From: Ruminococcaceae bacterium UBA1244
Lineage (GTDB): Bacteria > Bacillota > Clostridia > Oscillospirales > Acutalibacteraceae
NCBI GenBank assembly: GCA_002308635.1
Contig: DBWG01000123.1
Location: 53,157 to 64,315, forward strand
Reading direction: 5' to 3'
Length of the DNA: 11,159 nucleotides
The position numbers and the translations under genes were made by a program. Below are positions 1 through 5,726 of this stretch, piece after piece (the first letter of the stretch is position 1; each line of letters begins with the position of its first letter). The notes below the pieces were generated by a model. That model was given only the letters and a program-made list of their open reading frames with translations. It made no database searches and was not told where the DNA came from.

Positions 1-1
1 A

Positions 2-574
2 AAGACCGCCGCTATCACGCTTTCCGAAAGGCAAAGTGCCGGAACGCTGATCTATGTTACCGACAGCAGCGGCAAGGTAATAGCTGCAATGCAGCCTGAG
101 ATAGATTATTCCTGCCTCATACTGAACAGTGCGGACCTTGTTGACGGCAGCTATACGGTTTATATCGGCGGAACAGCAGAAGGCGAGAGCGACCACGGAT
201 ATATCAAGAACGCATCAGCTTCCGGCGGTACAAAATATACCGAGTTCACCGTATCCGAAGCCGTAACATACGTGAACCAGAACGGCAATACTCAGAACAG
301 CGGAATGCAGGGAAACAGAGGTCAGCGTCCTGATGGCTTCAACAAAGGCAGTATGCCGGAAAACTTTGACCCGAACAACAGACCCGACAATTTCGACCCG
401 AATAACCTGCCTGACAATTTCGACCCGAATAATCTTCCTGATGGTTTTGACCCGAACAACAGACCTGACAATTTCGACCCGAATAATATGCCGGACGGCG
501 GAAGAGGACCGATGGGACAGGGCGAAGACAACAACCCGCAAAACAGCTCCGAAAGCTCAATAAAGACCGTATGA
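2..574 (+). CDS. C-terminal part of a carbohydrate-binding (DUF4353/Cthe_2159-like) extracellular protein
   Basis: The reading frame is open from the left edge, so the N-terminus lies outside the window; 190 residues are visible. Residues about 10-75 (LIYVTDSSGKVIAA, then LILNSADLVDGSYTVYIGG, then a GGTKYTEFTVSEAVTYV segment) resemble the conserved C-terminal end of DUF4353 carbohydrate-binding proteins. The type member, Cthe_2159, is a cell-surface beta-helix that binds acidic polysaccharide. After this module comes a Gln/Asn/Gly-rich linker, then five tandem 9-residue repeats of consensus PDNFDPNNx at residues 119-163, and a polar tail ending in SSIKTV. No sortase motif or C-terminal membrane segment is visible, so any surface attachment must lie elsewhere or be non-covalent. 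A likely role is binding plant or mucosal polysaccharide outside the cell. The family call rests on recalled motif similarity; ligand and localisation are inferred. A hairpin terminator begins 8 bases after the stop. Confidence 0.72.
   Translation, partial: KTAAITLSERQSAGTLIYVTDSSGKVIAAMQPEIDYSCLILNSADLVDGSYTVYIGGTAEGESDHGYIKNASASGGTKYTEFTVSEAVTYVNQNGNTQNSGMQGNRGQRPDGFNKGSMPENFDPNNRPDNFDPNNLPDNFDPNNLPDGFDPNNRPDNFDPNNMPDGGRGPMGQGEDNNPQNSSESSIKTV
329..490 (+). repeat. 27-bp tandem repeat coding for PDNFDPNNx units
   Basis: Five in-frame 27-bp copies lie at 356-382, 383-409, 410-436, 437-463 and 464-490. They encode PENFDPNNR, PDNFDPNNL, PDNFDPNNL, PDGFDPNNR and PDNFDPNNM. A degenerate sixth copy (PDGFNKGSM) sits just upstream at 329-355. 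The core FDPNN is invariant in the five copies, while third codon positions differ (for example aac/aat and ctg/ctt). The protein sequence is therefore better conserved than the DNA. The units are contiguous with no spacers, so this is not a CRISPR array. Confidence 0.95.
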
Positions 575-581
575 AAAAAAC

Positions 582-617
582 AAACCGAAGCAAGCCGTAT
601 GACCTGCTTCGGTTTTT
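582..617. terminator. Bidirectional intrinsic terminator between converging genes
   Basis: A perfect 11-bp stem pairs 582-592 (AAACCGAAGCA) with 605-615 (TGCTTCGGTTT) around a 12-base loop. On the + strand it ends in a T5 run (613-617). On the - strand it is followed by TTTG and a run of seven T. It lies between the stop of the carbohydrate-binding protein gene (574) and the stop of the leftward gene (625), so it can serve both. Confidence 0.9.
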
Positions 618-624
618 GCTGTTG

Positions 625-1050
625 TTATTGATCTGCTCTGACAAGATGATATGTGAGTATCCTGACCATACCGTCCTCTTCTTTTACCTCGTCCCATGGG
701 TCGATAGGTTCTCCGAAGACAGTACCCTTTGTGCCGGTATCGTATTTGATCTTTCCGTCTGTTTCCTTCCAAGGATGCTTTTCAAAGACCATCATGTTGT
801 CACCGTAAAGCTCAAGCTCTCCGGAGCTTAAAGCCTCGTCGATCTCTTCCTGAGAAACGCCTTCCGGAATCGGCATCATCATCTTTACAAATCCGTCATC
901 AGAAAACTCTATCAGCATACTGTAAAGTTTTTTGTCGGAAGAGTCAGTGTTTTCGTCGGCAAGAAGCTCGTCAACACTTTTCCATACACGCTCAAAATCT
1001 TCGTTGAACACGAGGACTTCTTTGAGCTTCCACAAACCTGAATAAACCAT
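625..1050 (-). CDS. Uncharacterised 141-residue soluble protein, possibly lipocalin-like
   Basis: I do not recognise a named family. The protein is acidic, with no signal peptide or membrane segment. It opens with a short hydrophobic/Trp segment (MVYSGLWKLKEVLVF) followed by a charged helix-like stretch. Alternating hydrophobic segments follow (LYSMLIEFSDDGFVKMMMPI, then ELYGDNMMVFEKHPW, DGKIKYD, and DGMVRILTYHLVR) that would suit an antiparallel beta barrel. The Gly-x-Trp start followed by strands resembles small lipocalin-like domains; that is inference only. The ATG at 1050 is preceded by AGGAGG about 9 bases upstream. It is the last gene of a leftward three-gene operon, 31 bases after the DUF6935-like gene, and is followed by the terminator at 582-617. 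Confidence 0.85.
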   Translation of the reverse strand: MVYSGLWKLKEVLVFNEDFERVWKSVDELLADENTDSSDKKLYSMLIEFSDDGFVKMMMPIPEGVSQEEIDEALSSGELELYGDNMMVFEKHPWKETDGKIKYDTGTKGTVFGEPIDPWDEVKEEDGMVRILTYHLVRADQ

Positions 1051-1081
1051 TGCGTAATCCTCCTGAAATTTGTTTGTAATG

Positions 1082-1642
1082 TCAAGCCCAAGGGTTCTGG
1101 CTTTCAGGCTGACGTATGCCTACAAGTATGAACTGCTCCCAGAGATACCATTTTCCGTCTTTAGCCTTCCTGAGAAGTACCTCACGGGGGCTGTCTGCAC
1201 CGCCGGAACGGATGAACATTTTTGCATAGCCTTCGTTCTGATAGGAATAGGGATTTTCAGACACGGTAACGGTGTATGGCTGAGACGGCATATAGTCGTT
1301 CTGAGGTGTTGCGCCGTTGAAATATGATCTCGGAACATAGTCCGCATCTCTGAACCGGTCTGTGATGAAGGATTTTTCGTATGGAGAAAGGGGCTTTGGA
1401 CCTTTAAGGAAATTTACCATATCAAAGCACATTTCTTTATTCTGCGGATAGAAGCACAGTGCAAGAACAGTCATTGCGGCGGTATCGAACGGTGTTGACA
1501 TAGCGGCCTGCGGAAGAGACCTGAACTGTTCAAAGTTATCGGGCAGGGTGTTAAAAACGATATTTACCGACCTGTTCCCGCCGGAAGGTGCGGACTGCTG
1601 AGGCTGGCTGACCTGATTTTTAATGTTATCAAAAAGACCCAT
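1082..1642 (-). CDS. DUF6935-like protein of unknown function
   Basis: The 186-residue protein starts MGLFDNIKNQ, followed by a Gln/Ser/Pro-rich linker to about residue 25. One conserved-looking domain runs to the end: VFNTLPDNFEQFRSLPQAAM, PFDTAAMTVLALCFYP, LSPYEKSFITDRF, YVPRSYFNGATPQNDY, NPYSYQNEGYAKMFIRSGGAD and DGKWYLWEQFILVGIR. These blocks match my memory of DUF6935, a domain common in Clostridia with no known biochemical role. No signal peptide or membrane segment is visible. I chose the ATG at 1642 because AAGGAGA lies 8 bases before it. A longer frame opens with a GTG at 1696 that overlaps the upstream stop, but it lacks a comparable site and adds residues unlike the family start. 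It is the middle gene of a three-gene operon with two other uncharacterised genes. Confidence 0.85.
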   Translation of the reverse strand: MGLFDNIKNQVSQPQQSAPSGGNRSVNIVFNTLPDNFEQFRSLPQAAMSTPFDTAAMTVLALCFYPQNKEMCFDMVNFLKGPKPLSPYEKSFITDRFRDADYVPRSYFNGATPQNDYMPSQPYTVTVSENPYSYQNEGYAKMFIRSGGADSPREVLLRKAKDGKWYLWEQFILVGIRQPESQNPWA

Positions 1643-1651
1643 AAATAAACA

Positions 1652-1658
1652 TCTCCTT
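1652..1658 (-). promoter_or_regulatory. Ribosome binding site fixing the DUF6935-like gene start
   Basis: AAGGAGA on the - strand lies 9 bases upstream of the ATG at 1642. It supports this start over the GTG at 1696. Confidence 0.85.
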
Positions 1659-1692
1659 TTATTATTGCCGAACAGCCGTATCTGCCGGCCGG

Positions 1693-2205
1693 TCACTTTT
1701 TTACATAGGACATAAGCAGTTTTGTTATATTTGAAAAAATATCCTTGTTTTTTTCCGGAATATCCTGTTCGCTGCTGACAGTATAGGATTTTGTGTCAGA
1801 GGAATAAGTCAGAATGACAGTTGCTGCATCCGGATCAATGTCTTCCCTTTCGGGGCTGTCTGAAAGAATGGGGATACAGTATTCCCGGTAGATATCACGC
1901 AGCTTGTCAACGGTTTCCTTTGGGACAGTCAATTCACGTTTTCTGAGCCTTGCACCTCTGCGCGGACGGCTGCTGTAAACGAGCTTAGCTGTATCGCCGC
2001 CGTCATAATGAATGTTTACCACGGCAAATTCGCTGCCTGATCCGCCTATTTTTTTCAGCTCAATGTCAAGCTTTTTACCGTTTATGAGGTCATCGTCCTC
2101 AAATCTGTAGAATTCGTCTCTATGGTCGAACAGGAAGAAGAAAACAGAAATGCCGGCAAAGGCGAACATAAGCAATCCTAAGAGAATGAATGAGAACAGC
2201 GGCAT
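1693..2205 (-). CDS. Uncharacterised protein with an N-terminal membrane anchor
   Basis: The 170-residue protein has one strongly hydrophobic segment at about residues 3-26 (LFSFILLGLLMFAFAGISVF, then FFLF), followed by DHRDEF. It therefore looks like a single-pass membrane protein with about 140 residues on one side of the membrane. The soluble part has strand-like stretches (FAVVNIHYDGG, TAKLVYSSRP, AATVILTYSS, KSYTVSS), a basic RPRRGARLRKRE patch near residue 80-95, and a predicted C-terminal helix. I recognise no family or catalytic motif. The ATG at 2205 is chosen because GGAGGTG ends 6 bases before it; a GTG at 2214 overlaps that site and is unlikely to be the start. It is the first gene of the leftward operon, driven by the promoter at 2253-2281. 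The next gene starts 50 bases after its stop. Confidence 0.83.
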   Translation of the reverse strand: MPLFSFILLGLLMFAFAGISVFFFLFDHRDEFYRFEDDDLINGKKLDIELKKIGGSGSEFAVVNIHYDGGDTAKLVYSSRPRRGARLRKRELTVPKETVDKLRDIYREYCIPILSDSPEREDIDPDAATVILTYSSDTKSYTVSSEQDIPEKNKDIFSNITKLLMSYVKK

Positions 2206-2211
2206 GATCTG

Positions 2212-2220
2212 CACCTCCCT
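2212..2220 (-). promoter_or_regulatory. Ribosome binding site fixing the membrane protein start
   Basis: AGGGAGGTG on the - strand ends 6 bases before the ATG at 2205. Its last three bases are the GTG at 2214, which argues against that GTG being the start codon. Confidence 0.85.
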
Positions 2221-2252
2221 GAGTGTATAAAACTGCGGTATTCCTACCTGTT

Positions 2253-2281
2253 ATTTTACCATATTATCCCGTGATTGTAAA
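2253..2281 (-). promoter_or_regulatory. Sigma-A promoter of the three-gene uncharacterised operon
   Basis: On the - strand, TTTACA (2276-2281) and TAAAAT (2253-2258) are separated by exactly 17 bases. Each hexamer differs from the consensus at one position. The predicted start is near 2246, giving a leader of about 40 bases to the ATG at 2205. Confidence 0.7.
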
Positions 2282-2308
2282 GCGGTTTTTGTACAGTTCC
2301 CGCATCTG

Positions 2309-3535
2309 TCAGACGCACTGGAAGATATAGAATTTGAGGTAGTCAGTTTCGGGAACGTTCCATAGTATCGGGTGATCGGGAGCCTGCTGGCGGGCTTCGA
2401 TCTGACGGAGAGATACATGAGCGTCAAATGCGGCGCTTTTGAGCATCGAGCGGAAAAGGTCATCCTTCATAAAATGCGAGCAAGAGCAGGTCGCAAGATA
2501 GCCGCCTCTCGGCAGGAGCTTCATAGCACGGAGATTTATCTCCTTGTAGCCCCTCATCGCACTGTCAACGGTGGCTCTTGATTTTGTGAATGCGGGAGGG
2601 TCGAGTATGATAAAATCATAGCCTGCGCTCTGAGGTATTTCCGGAAGAAGATCAAAAACATTTGCTGCGGTAAATTCCATCCTGTCCTCAAAGCCGTTGA
2701 GTACGGCATTGTTCCGTGCCATGCTGACTGCATCTTCGGAAATATCGACAGCGTTTACATGGGCTGCTCCGCCCTTTACCGCATTGAGCGCAAACGAACC
2801 TGTATGAGTGAAGCAGTCAAGCACCTTTCTGTCCTTAACGAGCCTTGAAACGGCAAGGCGGTTGTATTTCTGGTCGAGGAAAAATCCGGTTTTCTGACCG
2901 TTTTCAAAGTCAACGTGATATTTTATCCCGTTTTCGGTGATGACGGTGCTTGTGCTGTCGGGAGAGGGCATATCCGGAAGTGAATAGAAGCCCTTGTTTT
3001 CTTCCATGCCTTCGAGCTTTCTGATGGAAACATCGTTTCGCTCGTATATTCCTTTTATATTCTGACCGTCCTCATTCAGCACCTTTACGATAAGCGGAAA
3101 GATGATATCCTTGCGCTGTTCGATGCCGAGAGAGAGGGTCTGTGTGACAAGTATGTCGTGGAACTTGTCCACAGTCAGTCCGGGGAAGGTGTCAGATTCT
3201 CCGAAAATTATGCGGCAGCAGTCAAGGTCATCTCCCATGACGGTTTTTCTGTAGTCCCAAGCATAACGTATGCGGCGCTCAAAAAATGCTTCGTCAAACT
3301 TATCGTTTGCGTTTGTTGAGATAAGACGTATCTTTATTTTTGAATTGCTGTTGTAGAAGCCTGTGCCGAGATATCTGCCTTTTTGTGACAGCACATCCAC
3401 AAGTCCGCCGTCGGTGAGCTTTCCGCTTATCTTTTCAAGCTCGCCGTCATAGACCCACGGGTGTCCCTGAAGAACGCTGTTCTCCGCTTTTTTGGTGATC
3501 TCTATTGTCGTGTATTCTCTGGTTTTGAATGACAT
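2309..3535 (-). CDS. rlmI: 23S rRNA (cytosine-C5) methyltransferase, RlmI family
   Basis: RlmI uses S-adenosylmethionine to methylate C5 of a cytosine in 23S rRNA (C1962 in E. coli) in the cytoplasm. The 408 residues match the family length of about 400. An N-terminal PUA-type RNA-binding region (about residues 1-80) contains GHPWVYDGELEK. The Rossmann-fold methyltransferase follows, with the SAM-binding segment VLDCFTHTGSFALNAVKGG. The catalytic-loop motif LDPPAFTKSR has its Asp at 312, and the TCSCSH cysteine motif has Cys350 and Cys352, as expected for m5C enzymes of this class. The ATG at 3535 fits the family start, with a weak GAGCGAGG site upstream. The gene has its own promoter at 3569-3597, diverging from rpmE. 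No clear terminator follows it, so some readthrough into the next leftward operon is possible. The exact target base is inferred from the family. Confidence 0.9.
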   Translation of the reverse strand: MSFKTREYTTIEITKKAENSVLQGHPWVYDGELEKISGKLTDGGLVDVLSQKGRYLGTGFYNSNSKIKIRLISTNANDKFDEAFFERRIRYAWDYRKTVMGDDLDCCRIIFGESDTFPGLTVDKFHDILVTQTLSLGIEQRKDIIFPLIVKVLNEDGQNIKGIYERNDVSIRKLEGMEENKGFYSLPDMPSPDSTSTVITENGIKYHVDFENGQKTGFFLDQKYNRLAVSRLVKDRKVLDCFTHTGSFALNAVKGGAAHVNAVDISEDAVSMARNNAVLNGFEDRMEFTAANVFDLLPEIPQSAGYDFIILDPPAFTKSRATVDSAMRGYKEINLRAMKLLPRGGYLATCSCSHFMKDDLFRSMLKSAAFDAHVSLRQIEARQQAPDHPILWNVPETDYLKFYIFQCV

Positions 3536-3568
3536 AATTTAACCTCGCTCCATATATATTACACATAC

Positions 3569-3597
3569 ATTATACAATAAAAATGTCCGTTCTGCAA
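3569..3597 (-). promoter_or_regulatory. Sigma-A promoter of rlmI
   Basis: On the - strand, TTGCAG (3592-3597) and a perfect TATAAT (3569-3574) are separated by 17 bases. The predicted start is near 3562, giving a short leader of about 27 bases. Confidence 0.8.
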
Positions 3598-3644
3598 CGA
3601 AAACAAGCGTCAGAAAATAAAATTGGAAAATTTGAAAAATAATC

Positions 3645-3673
3645 TTGCAATTTTCGATAGGGTATGTTATAAT
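3645..3673 (+). promoter_or_regulatory. Strong sigma-A promoter of rpmE
   Basis: TTGCAA (3645-3650) and TATAAT (3668-3673) are separated by 17 bases, and a TG at 3665-3666 forms an extended -10. The bases just upstream (about 3619-3644) are A/T-rich with A and T runs, as in UP elements. The predicted start near 3680 gives a leader of about 34 bases, ending in GAGGTG before the ATG. This is too short for the structured L31 leader RNAs known in some Firmicutes. Confidence 0.85.
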
Positions 3674-3713
3674 TCGTTTGTTATCTATGGAGAAACGAAA
3701 GAGGTGAGTAACC

Positions 3714-3917
3714 ATGAAGGAGAACATTCATCCTAATTATCAGCAGACAACAATCACTTGTGCTTGCGGTAATGTAATTGAAACCGGTTCAACTAAGAGC
3801 GATATCCGTGTTGAAATTTGCTCAAAGTGTCACCCGTTCTTCACAGGCAGACAGAAGCTTGTTGATACAGGCGGTCGTGTTGATAAATTCAAGAAGCGTT
3901 ACGGTATGGGTAAGTAA
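3714..3917 (+). CDS. rpmE: Ribosomal protein L31 (bL31), zinc-binding form
   Basis: bL31 sits on the 50S subunit and contributes to a bridge with the 30S head. The 67 residues match the family's usual length of about 65-70. The N-terminal MKENIHPNYQQT, the TGSTKSD segment and the FFTGRQK block are characteristic. Four cysteines at 16, 18, 36 and 39 (CAC and CSKC) form the zinc ribbon, so this is the C+ form. Zinc-starved bacteria often replace it with a cysteine-free paralogue; none is visible here. The ATG has GAGGTG 7 bases upstream. It has its own strong promoter and a strong terminator, and it diverges from rlmI, another ribosome-related gene. Confidence 0.98.
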   Translation: MKENIHPNYQQTTITCACGNVIETGSTKSDIRVEICSKCHPFFTGRQKLVDTGGRVDKFKKRYGMGK

Positions 3918-3938
3918 TGATCGGACAGGTTCCGGTTT

Positions 3939-3967
3939 GGGCGGCACAGCTTTGTGCCGCCCTTTTT
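3939..3967 (+). terminator. Intrinsic terminator after rpmE
   Basis: A perfect 10-bp GC-rich stem pairs GGGCGGCACA (3939-3948) with TGTGCCGCCC (3953-3962) around a GCTT loop, followed by T5 (3963-3967) and a further T-rich stretch. It starts 21 bases after the rpmE stop and lies 27 bases before yigZ. Confidence 0.93.
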
Positions 3968-3994
3968 CTATATTTTTGTATATGAGGTGATGTT

Positions 3995-4618
3995 ATGCCG
4001 GGATATAAAACAGTGGAATTTGAATCAAAAGATGAATTTATTGAACAGCGTTCGAGGTTCATCGGATATGTAAAGCCTGTTGAGAGCGAGGAACAGGCTC
4101 TTGGATTCATAAACGAAAAGCGCCAGAAGCATTGGGACGCAACACACAATGTCTATGCCTATGTTCTGAGAGACGGAAAGATACAGCGCTACAGCGACGA
4201 CGGAGAACCTCACGGTACGGCGGGCGTTCCGGTGCTTGATGTGATACTCAAATCCGGAGTGACGGATGTCGTTGTGGTGGTGACAAGGTATTTCGGCGGG
4301 ATACTCCTTGGTGCAGGCGGGCTTGTGAGAGCATATACAAAGGGCGCAAAGATAGCTCTTGCCGCAGGAAATATCATTGATATGGAGCTTTGTTATTCTG
4401 CAAGGCTGAAATGCGACTACGGACAGTACGGGAAAATTTCCGGTCTTATCCCTCAGAACGGCGGAGTTATCGACAATACGGATTTTACCGACTGCGTGGA
4501 GATAGAATATCACATAAACGAAGCCGGACTGAACTCCTTCCGCAAGCAGCTTGCTGATTCTACCTGCGGAAGCGTCGAAACGGAAGTGACCGGAGAAAAA
4601 TTTTTCAAAATGCCATGA
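3995..4618 (+). CDS. yigZ: YigZ/IMPACT family protein
   Basis: The 207-residue cytoplasmic protein belongs to the UPF0029/IMPACT family. Diagnostic blocks are HWDATHNVYAY, YSDDGEPHGTAG (residues 66-77) and the signature TRYFGGILLGAGGLVRAY starting at residue 97. The C-terminal ~70 residues match the DUF1949 ferredoxin-like domain usual in bacterial members, and the length is typical (about 200-215). Eukaryotic IMPACT regulates the kinase GCN2. The bacterial role is unsettled, and some homologues have been given peptidase-type names on weak evidence. The ATG is preceded by GAGGTG. There is no room for a separate promoter in the 27 bases after the rpmE terminator, so it may depend on readthrough from rpmE. 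Confidence 0.92.
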   Translation: MPGYKTVEFESKDEFIEQRSRFIGYVKPVESEEQALGFINEKRQKHWDATHNVYAYVLRDGKIQRYSDDGEPHGTAGVPVLDVILKSGVTDVVVVVTRYFGGILLGAGGLVRAYTKGAKIALAAGNIIDMELCYSARLKCDYGQYGKISGLIPQNGGVIDNTDFTDCVEIEYHINEAGLNSFRKQLADSTCGSVETEVTGEKFFKMP

Positions 4619-4645
4619 AAAAAACTGACGAGAAAAAAGGTATTA

Positions 4646-4675
4646 TTGATTTTTCTGCGTATATAATAATAGAAT
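4646..4675 (+). promoter_or_regulatory. Possible promoter of the dgt-dnaG-rpoD operon
   Basis: TTGATT (4646-4651) and TAGAAT (4670-4675) are 18 bases apart, about 30 bases before the dgt start. A perfect TATAAT also occurs at 4662-4667, but without a good -35 at the right distance. The whole gap 4619-4704 is A/T-rich, so the exact hexamers are uncertain. Confidence 0.4.
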
Positions 4676-4692
4676 GAGAAAAAATCGTCTTC

Positions 4693-4702
4693 GGGGGTGA
4701 TC
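4693..4702 (+). promoter_or_regulatory. Extended ribosome binding site for the GTG start of dgt
   Basis: GGGGGTGATC is a nearly full complement to the 3' end of 16S rRNA and lies directly before the GTG at 4705. It supports this start over the internal ATG at codon 14. Confidence 0.75.
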
Positions 4703-4704
4703 CT

Positions 4705-5709
4705 GTGACATTGATAAGAGAACGCCTTGAACAGACCGAAAAAATGATCCTGTCGGAGTATGCCTGTCTGTCGTCAGAGTCAAAAGGACGGCTGAATCCC
4801 GAAAGCAGGTGTCCTGTGAGAACGGACTTTCAGCGTGACAGGGACAGGGTCATTCACTGCAAGTCATTCCGCAGGCTCAAACACAAAACTCAGGTTTTTT
4901 TGTCACCCGAAGGAGATCACTACCGCACAAGACTGACCCATACTCTTGAAGTTGCCCAGATAGCAAGGACTATAGCCCGTTCGCTGAGACTGAACGAAGA
5001 CCTTACAGAAGCCATATCCCTTGCCCATGATCTTGGCCACACACCGTTCGGCCATGCCGGAGAAAGGGCGCTGAATGACATAGTTCCGGGAGGCTTCCGC
5101 CACTATGAACAAAGTCTGAGAGTCGTTGACGTTCTTGAAAAGGACGGCGAAGGGCTTAACCTTACATACGAGACCCGAAACGGCATACTCTGTCACACAA
5201 AGGGCAAAGAAGCCGATACGATGGAGGGCAGGATAGTCAGGCTTGCCGACAGGATAGCCTATATCAATCACGATATTGACGATGCTGTACGTGCGGAGGT
5301 CATTTCGCACAGCGATATCCCGAAGGATATCCTTGAACTTCTCGGCACAACGACAACTTCAAGGATAAACGCTATGGTCATGTCCGTAATAGAAAATACC
5401 GAAGGTCCGGAACTGAGGATGTCGCCGGAGGTGCAGGACGCTTTCGGACGGCTCCATACATTTATGTTTGAGAGTGTTTACTGCAACGAGTATGCAAAGA
5501 GTGAGGAGAAAAAAGTTCCCGACCTTATAGGTCTGCTGTATACGTTCTTTATAAAGCATATTTCACGGCTGCCGGAAGAGATGAAGAATGTCGCCAAAAA
5601 TGAAGGTCCGGAGCGGGCTGTGTGCGATTATATCTCAGGCATGACCGACCACTATGCGATAGAAAAGTTCCGTGAGCTGTTTATTCCCGGCTCGTGGAAG
5701 CTTGTCTGA
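4705..5709 (+). CDS. dgt: dNTP triphosphohydrolase (dGTPase-like, HD superfamily)
   Basis: The enzyme hydrolyses deoxynucleoside triphosphates (classically dGTP) to the deoxynucleoside and triphosphate, helping balance the dNTP pool. The 334 residues match the shorter class of bacterial dGTPase-like proteins. FQRDRDRVIHCKSFRRLKHKTQVF (residues 42-65) is the family's N-terminal block. The HD-domain metal ligands are visible: His79 (RLTHTLE), His108-Asp109 (LAHDLGHTPFGHAGE) and Asp182 (VRLADRIAY). The GTG start at 4705 is supported by the ribosome binding site just upstream and by the typical family N-terminus. It is the first gene of an operon with dnaG (17-base gap) and rpoD, an arrangement I recall from other Clostridia that ties dNTP control to replication priming. 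Substrate preference cannot be read from the sequence. Confidence 0.94.
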   Translation: MTLIRERLEQTEKMILSEYACLSSESKGRLNPESRCPVRTDFQRDRDRVIHCKSFRRLKHKTQVFLSPEGDHYRTRLTHTLEVAQIARTIARSLRLNEDLTEAISLAHDLGHTPFGHAGERALNDIVPGGFRHYEQSLRVVDVLEKDGEGLNLTYETRNGILCHTKGKEADTMEGRIVRLADRIAYINHDIDDAVRAEVISHSDIPKDILELLGTTTTSRINAMVMSVIENTEGPELRMSPEVQDAFGRLHTFMFESVYCNEYAKSEEKKVPDLIGLLYTFFIKHISRLPEEMKNVAKNEGPERAVCDYISGMTDHYAIEKFRELFIPGSWKLV

Positions 5710-5712
5710 CAA

Positions 5713-5719
5713 AAAGGAG
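5713..5719 (+). promoter_or_regulatory. Ribosome binding site fixing the GTG start of dnaG
   Basis: AAAGGAG lies 7 bases before the GTG at 5727. It excludes the earlier in-frame GTG at 5694, which lies inside dgt. Confidence 0.85.
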
Positions 5720-5726
5720 AAACAAA

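Noticed and set aside
356..490. Regular repeats that might suggest a CRISPR array
   Set aside because: The units are contiguous with no unique spacers, are in phase with a reading frame, and differ mostly at silent positions.
215..541. Long open frames antisense to the repeat region of the carbohydrate-binding protein
   Set aside because: They arise from the 27-bp periodicity, which keeps stop codons out of other frames. They have no ribosome binding site, and their repeats are mirror images of the real coding repeats.
2301..2317. Small hairpin over the rlmI stop codon as a terminator
   Set aside because: The stem is only 6 bp with a G-T pair, and no T run follows on the - strand.
3680..3713. 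Possible L31 autoregulatory leader RNA
   Set aside because: The predicted leader is only about 34 bases and shows no stable hairpin before the ribosome binding site.
4619..4690. Terminator for yigZ or structured leader of dgt
   Set aside because: Only weak A/T stems and a 5-base long-range GACGA/TCGTC match are present, which is expected by chance in such an A/T-rich gap.
5694..5726. Earlier GTG start for dnaG inside the end of dgt
   Set aside because: It has no ribosome binding site, while the GTG at 5727 has AAAGGAG 7 bases upstream and gives the family's usual N-terminus.
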